The position numbers and the translations under genes were made by a program. A DNA stretch of 27,788 nt from CAZUVM01 sp964623885 (GTDB lineage: Bacteria > Verrucomicrobiota > Verrucomicrobiia > Limisphaerales > UBA8199). Positions 22,698-27,788 of this stretch are shown one piece after another. The notes beneath the pieces were generated by a model. The model made no database searches and was not told the origin of the DNA. It worked only from the letters and a program-made list of their open reading frames with translations. The number at the start of each line of letters is the position of its first letter. The first letter of the stretch is position 1. The stretch spans positions 1 to 27,788 of the forward strand of contig CAZUVM010000196.1 in NCBI GenBank assembly GCA_964623885.1, in the 5' to 3' direction.

Positions 22698-22725
22698 ATT
22701 GTAAGCAGCCCGTTCAAATTGTCAA
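22698..22725 (-). promoter_or_regulatory. Sigma-70-type promoter of the FecR gene
   Basis: On the minus strand TTGACA (22725-22720) is followed after 16 bases by TACAAT (22703-22698), a perfect -35 and a near-perfect -10. The ATG is 37 bases beyond the -10, with AGGAGC as the ribosome site. Confidence 0.75.
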
Positions 22726-22854
22726 CGTGTTATCACAAAATTTTTCCGCCTTTTTGGTCCGCTTTTCAGGAACCAAAGCGACGCGCTGAGACGTCGGCAT
22801 AAACCGGGCCAAGTTCCAGCCACTCGCAACAAAATTCGCCCCATTGGGTTTAAG

Positions 22855-24783
22855 TCAGGATCCAGGTCGAGAAAATACCGCATTAAGCTGGTTGGTGGTG
22901 GCATCCATTAGTCGGCTGTTAATGAGCGGCAGGTAGTTCCGCGGGATGGGGTTGTCCTGCCATTCCATGCGGATGGAGCGCTCGAACCAGGGGCGGGCAG
23001 CGGCAAAGTCTCCCAACTGGACGTAATGAAGCCCAATGTTGTTAAGGTTAAAGTAATTGTTGGGGTCTAATTCCTCCGCGCGATCAAAATACGCAGCCGA
23101 TTCAGCCGTGCGGTCCAACTGATCGAGGCACCAGCCGTAACCGGTAAAGTTTCGGCTATCATAAGGATTAAGGTTCATTGCTTGCTGATACCACCTCATC
23201 GCCTGTTCGGCCAATTGACGGTAGGTGACTCCTTCCTGGCCTTCGTAATACTCGCCGCCTTCCTGGCTTTCATGGCGCAAGGCCTCGCCGATTGCAAAGC
23301 AGGTTTTCGGATTATCAGGTTCAATCGCGGCGGCATGCTTCAGCAAATCTATTTGTTTCGTGGAGAACGGGGGCGCGGCATTGGCGCGCTGGAGCCATAC
23401 ATATTCATTGCCCCGGCGCCACGCCTGCGGCGTGAGGTATGCGACGCCCGCTAACAAGCCAAGGCTCACAAATACTTTGCTGGGGATCCGGGCGGTGAAC
23501 CAGAAGCGATCCGTCGCAAAACGGAGTTGACTGGTCAGTAAAGCCATCAAGGTAACCACCACAATCGCATTGGCCGGAATGTGCATGTTAAAATCGACCA
23601 TGGAGTGGACGAGGATGGCCACCAAACCGAGTGAAGCTCCCAACAGGAAAGCGAATTTGTTGCTGCCGCTTTTGTTTCCGAGATCAACTGCGGTGGGGCG
23701 CACGCGCGGCCAGGTCTTCAGTATGCCCAATCCTAACAGGAGCCAGGCGGACGCGACGAGGACTGCGCCCGCCACGCCCCAATCCACTAACGTATTGAGG
23801 TAGTCATTGTGAACTCGATCCGGACTAAGCTGGACGCCTTCGGGGCGGTAAGCGGCAAATCGGGCATCGAAGTGAGCCGGCCCGACGCCCCACCAGGGAT
23901 GGTCCTGCCATAATTTGAACGCCGGTTGCCAAAGGGCAAAGCGCATATCGTCGCCGACCTTCCCTTGCTCAGAGTAAAGCTGGCGAAGGCGCATTTGGAT
24001 GTAGAGGTTTCGCGGAATCACATAAGCCCCCACTCCGATGAGCAGCGCCAGAACAACCAGGGCGGGGATACGGAAGCCGCGACGGAACAACAGGGCGATG
24101 ACGAAGAAAAACAGGGCAACCGCGGTAGAAGCCCAGGCGCCGCGCGAAACGGTCGCCGCAATCCCGGCCAGGAGGACAAATGAAGCGTAGCCAATCAGAA
24201 TGCGAGTGACCGGTTTGAGCCTGCCGAGCATGGTGTACGCGAGCCCCAGCGGCAATAGCAATTCCAGGAAACCGCCTAAATGATTGGGGCAGACGTAAGT
24301 GCCTGAGCCACGGTGCGGATAGAGCGTGGGGTAAAACCACACATATTTTGAGTCGGCCATGAACTGATAAACGGCGTAGCCGGCAATGGCCATAGCCAGG
24401 AAGATCAAGGTGAAGCTGATGATTTGAGTCGATTCCTGCCGATGCAAGTTGTTGAGCACGGCGAAAAACAGGAAGGTATAAACCAGGATCCGCAGCAGTT
24501 CCTGGCGCGCTACGTATTCAATATCCGCCTGGCAATAACGAACGATTGCGTAGATCGCAAACGCGAGCGCCGCCCAACAAATGGGCGGCCAAAGCAGTTG
24601 GGGTTTCGCGTTGATCCAAAGTCGTATCCCCCAAAGCGCCATAACACCGACCGTAAGGATTTGGATCACCGAAAACTCAAGGGCTCGCACGGCTCCGAAG
24701 GCCAGCGGCCCCAGCACAAGAATCGCCAGCACCAGGGCAAGGATCCCCCGCTCGCACCAACGATCGACGGGTTCTCGATTCAT
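22855..24783 (-). CDS. O-antigen ligase/polymerase-like membrane protein with C-terminal TPR domain
   Basis: 642 residues. Around eleven membrane helices occupy the first 460 residues (first ones ILALVLAILVLGPLAFGAV and VIQILTVGVMALWGI). The large periplasmic loop has DHPWWGVGPAHFDARFAAY followed by VHNDYLNTLVDWGVAG, the Wzy_C signature (Gly-rich turn, His-Asn-x-x-L) of O-antigen ligases and polymerases. Residues about 480-630 form TPR-like helix pairs (for example AEQAMRWYQQAMNLNPYDSRN and YFDRAEELDPNNYFNLNNIG). Members of this architecture join or polymerise lipid-linked glycans, or glycosylate proteins, at the outer face of the inner membrane; which applies here cannot be told. It lies 103 bases after leuC on the same strand. 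Confidence 0.88.
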   Translation of the reverse strand: MNREPVDRWCERGILALVLAILVLGPLAFGAVRALEFSVIQILTVGVMALWGIRLWINAKPQLLWPPICWAALAFAIYAIVRYCQADIEYVARQELLRILVYTFLFFAVLNNLHRQESTQIISFTLIFLAMAIAGYAVYQFMADSKYVWFYPTLYPHRGSGTYVCPNHLGGFLELLLPLGLAYTMLGRLKPVTRILIGYASFVLLAGIAATVSRGAWASTAVALFFFVIALLFRRGFRIPALVVLALLIGVGAYVIPRNLYIQMRLRQLYSEQGKVGDDMRFALWQPAFKLWQDHPWWGVGPAHFDARFAAYRPEGVQLSPDRVHNDYLNTLVDWGVAGAVLVASAWLLLGLGILKTWPRVRPTAVDLGNKSGSNKFAFLLGASLGLVAILVHSMVDFNMHIPANAIVVVTLMALLTSQLRFATDRFWFTARIPSKVFVSLGLLAGVAYLTPQAWRRGNEYVWLQRANAAPPFSTKQIDLLKHAAAIEPDNPKTCFAIGEALRHESQEGGEYYEGQEGVTYRQLAEQAMRWYQQAMNLNPYDSRNFTGYGWCLDQLDRTAESAAYFDRAEELDPNNYFNLNNIGLHYVQLGDFAAARPWFERSIRMEWQDNPIPRNYLPLINSRLMDATTNQLNAVFSRPGS

Positions 24784-24828
24784 TTAGAAGCTAAGACTAA
24801 CAAAGGCAGGCAGGGCAGAGCAATGACG

Positions 24829-24861
24829 GCAACGGAGCTCCGGCAGCATTCCGGTCGTTGC
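24829..24861. repeat. Hairpin between leuC and the ligase-like gene
   Basis: GCAACG (24829-24834) pairs with CGTTGC (24856-24861), and inside it CCGG (24840-24843) pairs with CCGG (24851-24854). It could weaken read-through from leuC but lacks a T-tract on the minus strand. Confidence 0.3.
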
Positions 24862-24886
24862 GTGGCGGGGACCGCTCGCCCTCGGT

Positions 24887-26257
24887 TTAGCTTAAATACT
24901 CGCGCGGGTCGGTAATCTTGCCGGTCAGCGCACTGGCGGCGACGGTCGCTGGTGAAGCGAGGAACACCTGAGATTCCTTGTGGCCCATGCGTCCAGGAAA
25001 ATTGCGGTTGGTGGCGCTGATGCACTTCAGCGGCGCGTTCATGCGGCCAAAAGTGTCGACCGGGCCGCCGAGGCAGGCCGCGCAACCGGCGTTTTCGGTC
25101 ATCTGAACGCCGGCGGCGACGAGGATGTCCCAAACGGTGCTTTGACCCCAGCGGGCGGTCTGGAGATCATGGACGATTTCCGGTGTGGCCGGAACGCCAA
25201 AGGTATCGATCGTGACGCGTTTGCCGCGCAGGACGCGGGCGAATTCGAGGAAGTCGCTGGTTTTTCCGCCGGTGCAGGAACCAATGTATGCGCGGTCGAG
25301 TTTGATATGGCCGAGTTCCTTCGCCAGCTTTCGTTGGCCAGGATCAGGGTGGCAGGCCACGGTTGGTTCGAGCCGCGACAGATCCACCACCTTCTCATAA
25401 ACGAACTTTTGGTCTTTATCGGGAGTGACCGGTTCGTAGGTGGATTTTGTTCCGTTGAGCTTGCAGCGATAATCGACGTAGGCCTGGGTTTGCGAGTCGA
25501 ACTCGAAGATGCCGTTTTTGCCACCGGCTTCGATCGCCATATTCGCGATGGTCATGCGGTCGTCGATGGACAACGCGGCAGCGCCGGGGCCGTCGAACTG
25601 CATGGCGCGATACGTGGCGCCGTCGAAACCGATTTCGCCTATGCAATGCAGGATGATGTCTTTGGCCATGACGCCGTGCTGGAGCCGGCCTTCGAGGCGG
25701 AAATGCATTGTTTCGGGGACCTTGAGGAGCAGTTTGCCGGTGCCAAGAACGAAGCCGGCGTCGGTATTACCGATGCCGGTGGCGAACTGGTTGAAGGCGC
25801 CGGCCATACAGGTATGGGAGTCGGTGCCGAAGAGGATTTCGCCGGGACGGGTGTGGCCTTTTGCGGGCAAAGCGGTATGGCAGACGCCGGCATAATGAGA
25901 TCCATATTGGCGCTGGAGCGCTCCCTTGGAAGGATCGAACACCCAATGGCCATTCGGGTCGTCAATGACATCGTAGAAATAGGTAATGTTCTGTTCCTTA
26001 ACAAAGTCGCGCAGGATATCGACGTTGCGGTTGGAACGGGAATCAGCGGTAAAAATGTAGTGGTCGGGGATGATAACGACCTTGTTGCGATCCCAGACTT
26101 TGGCGTCTTTGCCGAACTCACGCTTGAACACGCCGATGGTGCCGGGGCCGCAGACGTCGTGGGTCATGAGGACGTCGGCATTGACCCAGACATTATCGCC
26201 GGCTTGCACGCGAGGTTTGCCCGCGGCGCGAGCGAGGATTTTTTCGGTGAGCGTCAT
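24887..26257 (-). CDS. leuC: 3-isopropylmalate dehydratase large subunit
   Basis: 456 residues. The aconitase-fold iron-sulfur cluster ligands are present as Cys328 in IGSCTGG and Cys392/Cys395 in AGCAACLGG. TDSHTCMAGAFNQFATGIGNTDAG is the conserved substrate loop region, and VMAKDIILHCIGEIG and GPGAAALSIDDRMTIANM follow in order. The enzyme isomerises 2-isopropylmalate to 3-isopropylmalate in leucine synthesis with the small subunit LeuD; the shape fits the stand-alone LeuC2/homoaconitase-like branch. leuD is not beside it and is not in the window. The ATG at 26257 is divergent from the cobalamin-riboswitch leader. Substrate is from family only; a homoaconitase role is possible. Confidence 0.9.
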   Translation of the reverse strand: MTLTEKILARAAGKPRVQAGDNVWVNADVLMTHDVCGPGTIGVFKREFGKDAKVWDRNKVVIIPDHYIFTADSRSNRNVDILRDFVKEQNITYFYDVIDDPNGHWVFDPSKGALQRQYGSHYAGVCHTALPAKGHTRPGEILFGTDSHTCMAGAFNQFATGIGNTDAGFVLGTGKLLLKVPETMHFRLEGRLQHGVMAKDIILHCIGEIGFDGATYRAMQFDGPGAAALSIDDRMTIANMAIEAGGKNGIFEFDSQTQAYVDYRCKLNGTKSTYEPVTPDKDQKFVYEKVVDLSRLEPTVACHPDPGQRKLAKELGHIKLDRAYIGSCTGGKTSDFLEFARVLRGKRVTIDTFGVPATPEIVHDLQTARWGQSTVWDILVAAGVQMTENAGCAACLGGPVDTFGRMNAPLKCISATNRNFPGRMGHKESQVFLASPATVAASALTGKITDPREYLS

Positions 26258-26384
26258 AATTAATCGACTTCGGGGGATAAGCTAGCTGACGTGGGCTCAT
26301 CGTTCAACCCTTCATAGGGTTCCTGTAAACTGATAGGCAGAGCAAAAATCCACTTGGCAAAGAGAAGGCGACAACGTAGTAAGA

Positions 26385-26600
26385 GGTGTTCTTTGAAAGC
26401 GGCGGACACAGGTCCGCTTCCAGTCACAGCCAGGCGTCAGGGAACCCCGTGAGAATCGGGGACGGTTGCGCCACTGTAACGGGCTACGAGTTCCCAGTTG
26501 CGAGCGAAAGCGAGCAGCTACAGCCACTGGTGTTGCGAAAGCAGGACCGGGAAGGCGGGAGCGAGGTTTCAGGCCCGAAGTCAGGATATCGGTTTGGCTG
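26385..26600 (+). promoter_or_regulatory. Cobalamin riboswitch-like leader
   Basis: The order of conserved pieces matches AdoCbl riboswitches: GGGAA (26440-26444) followed by hairpin CCCCG-TGAGAAT-CGGGG, then GCCACTGT (26470-26477), a variable stem-rich part including GCGAGCGAAAGCGAGC, GACCGGGAAGGCGGGAG, and finally CCCGAAGTCAGGATATCGG (about 26574-26592), a form of the B12-box consensus AAGCCAGGA-ACC. An extra hairpin GCGGAC-ACAG-GTCCGC (26402-26417) sits at the 5' end. It precedes a clear terminator and a prepilin-like gene on the same strand. Family call is by eye; borders are approximate. A -35 TTGGCA (26354-26359) is present upstream, but the -10 is poor. Confidence 0.82.
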
Positions 26601-26712
26601 TGCTCGTCAGGGCCGTATCGCGCGGGTCATCGCGTGAAACGGTCGACTTCTCCGTCAAGAGAAGGATGAGGCCAGCCGGGCGCGCGGGTGCGTGCCGGGA
26701 TTCGTTCGAATG

Positions 26713-26751
26713 CCTTCATTCTCCGATTTGCCGGGGTCTGAAGGTTTTTTT
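26713..26751 (+). terminator. Intrinsic terminator, riboswitch expression platform
   Basis: CCTTCA (26713-26718) pairs with TGAAGG (26739-26744), and inside it CTCCG (26721-26725) pairs with CGGGG (26732-26736, one G-U). Seven Ts follow at 26745-26751. It lies between the cobalamin-riboswitch core and the ATG at 26827. A second hairpin (CTTCTC-CGTCAA-GAGAAG, 26647-26664) precedes it. Ligand-bound RNA would be expected to let it form. Confidence 0.75.
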
Positions 26752-26826
26752 ATTCAGGCCGCGGCGCTGGTCTCTCAATCGTAAACCGGTTCTTCGTCAT
26801 GGAAGGACAAAATTGAAAGATCAGCT

Positions 26827-27570
26827 ATGCGACTTCGTTTATTAGCGCTGGCGTTCACGCTGGTAGAGTTGCTCGTGGTCATTGCGATCATTGGCATTCT
26901 GGCGGCGCTGTTGCTGCCGGCGTTGGTGCGGGGCAAGAGCTCTGCGCAGCGAGTCAAGTGCATGAGCAACCTGCATCAACTCGGCCTGGCCACCCATTTA
27001 TATTGGGACGACAACTCTCAAAGCTGTTTTCGATACGGAGGAACCATTACGAATGGCGGCCAGCTTTATTGGTTCGGCTGGTTTGGACCCGGACCCGAAG
27101 GCCAGCGCCCCTTCGACATCACGCAAGGCGCGCTCTTTCCTTATTTGCAAGGACGCGGAGTGGAGCTGTGCCCAGCCTTTGATTATTTCAGTTCCCAGGT
27201 GAAGTTGAAGGCCAGCGGCGCATCGTACGGTTATGGCTATAATTGGTATCTTTCCGCGCCGGGAACGCAGCCGCCGGTGAAACTGGCGCGTGTGCTTACG
27301 CCCGCGAGCACGACGTTGATGGCGGACGCCGCGCAGGTGAATACATGGCAGGCGCCGGCATCTCCTTCCAACCCGATGCTCGAGGAATGGTATTACGTGG
27401 ATACCGGTACGAACCAGCCCAACGGGCACTTCAGGCATGCGCAGCGAGCGAATGTAGTGTTCTGCGATGGCCACGTCGGCGCAGAACACTTCGTGCTAGA
27501 TTCGATCGATCAGCGGCTGCCGAACCAGTTCGTGGGGCGATTACGACCGGAGATATTGCTATTGCCGTGA
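26827..27570 (+). CDS. Prepilin-like (pseudopilin) H-X9-DG protein under cobalamin-riboswitch control
   Basis: 247 residues. The N terminus has the class III prepilin form AFTLVELLVVIAIIGILAALLLPAL. Glu sits at the fifth position, but the usual Gly before Phe is Ala and the leader (MRLRLLALA) is short. A basic helix with CMSNLHQLGLA follows, as in DUF1559/pseudopilin-like proteins of Planctomycetes and Verrucomicrobia. The C-terminal half contains HAQRANVVFCDGH, the H-X9-DG motif that defines this group. Such proteins are abundant in these phyla; their jobs are largely unknown. This one lies about 75 bases after an intrinsic terminator that follows a cobalamin riboswitch, so it is predicted to be made when B12 is scarce. 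It may belong to a surface B12-uptake apparatus. The ATG at 26827 has no strong ribosome site. Confidence 0.87.
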   Translation: MRLRLLALAFTLVELLVVIAIIGILAALLLPALVRGKSSAQRVKCMSNLHQLGLATHLYWDDNSQSCFRYGGTITNGGQLYWFGWFGPGPEGQRPFDITQGALFPYLQGRGVELCPAFDYFSSQVKLKASGASYGYGYNWYLSAPGTQPPVKLARVLTPASTTLMADAAQVNTWQAPASPSNPMLEEWYYVDTGTNQPNGHFRHAQRANVVFCDGHVGAEHFVLDSIDQRLPNQFVGRLRPEILLLP

Positions 27571-27788
27571 GACGAAGCGGCTGCACTCCAACAGATTTCC
27601 GAAGGAACCCTGCGCGCGGGGCCGAACCGCCTGAATAAAGGGAGTTAACAATGCTTTGGCCCGCCCCCAATTCGACCCCTTTTCGGAAGGATGTTGCCCG
27701 GCTTCCCGGCTCCCGGCATTGGCACAGTTAGAACAATTCCTGGCGGGAACGACAATTACCCCGCAGGACACCCGCTCAAGCAACTGCT
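27571..27788 (+). other. 3' end of window, possible start of next gene
   Basis: A well-placed GGGAG (27640-27644) stands six bases before ATG 27651, which opens a 26-residue frame to TAG at 27731. A second frame is open from 27635 to the end of the window without a stop. It reads protein-like in its last part (LAQLEQFLAGTTITPQDTRS) and could start at TTG 27656. The two frames conflict, so a frameshift or a short leader peptide before a larger gene is possible. No family is recognised. Confidence 0.25.

Noticed and set aside
24980..26263. A 427-codon open frame antisense to leuC
   Set aside because: It is fully opposite a conserved enzyme gene, its translation has no recognisable fold and mirrors leuC codon bias. 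Long antisense frames are common in GC-rich genes.
1..27788. CRISPR arrays, IS elements with transposase, prophage genes
   Set aside because: No regularly spaced repeats, no transposase or integrase-like translation and no phage structural genes were seen on either strand.

Overview
The window looks like a chromosomal segment of a Verrucomicrobium, most like the soil lineage around Pedosphaera (former subdivision 3). The pointers are a VPDGG-type PEP-CTERM sorting tail, a prepilin-like protein with the H-X9-DG C-terminal motif, a sulfatase with an extra C-terminal sandwich domain, LPS-type genes (waaA) and a high density of GC-rich intergenic palindromes. This placement comes from protein style only. 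No rRNA or tRNA gene was found.

Left part (1-7520). A 5'-truncated DUF6438 remnant sits behind two inverted-repeat elements. It is followed by a small zinc-binding membrane protein, a secreted sulfatase, a NodB-type polysaccharide deacetylase, an FmdB zinc ribbon, a HAD phosphatase on the minus strand, an 800-base palindrome-rich gap and an MFS/OPA-like transporter.

Envelope polysaccharide module (7823-14151). A phosphoglycosyl transferase, a Gfo/Idh/MocA dehydrogenase, a hexapeptide-repeat acyltransferase and a DegT-family protein are in one tight plus-strand run. The last three match the WbpB-WbpD-WbpE steps that add an acylated amino group at C3 of UDP-GlcNAc uronic acid. In the DegT protein the usual PLP-binding lysine is arginine. 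Next come a PEP-CTERM protein with a good sigma-54 promoter-like site and an upstream perfect palindrome, then waaA (Kdo transferase).

Minus-strand block (14154-22660). In transcription order: FecR-domain secreted protein, intrinsic terminator, CHASE2-type nucleotide cyclase, coaD, yceD, rpmF, plsX, fabH, a PilZ-like protein, intrinsic terminator, pilT. The yceD-rpmF-plsX-fabH core is the widely conserved lipid/ribosome operon. The flanking signalling and pilus genes are less usual.

Right part (22855-27788). An O-antigen-ligase-like membrane protein with a TPR tail and leuC lie on the minus strand. Divergent from leuC is a cobalamin-riboswitch-like leader with a clear intrinsic terminator. 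It precedes a prepilin-like H-X9-DG protein, an unexpected target for B12 control and the most interesting arrangement in the window. Whatever follows that gene is cut by the window end.
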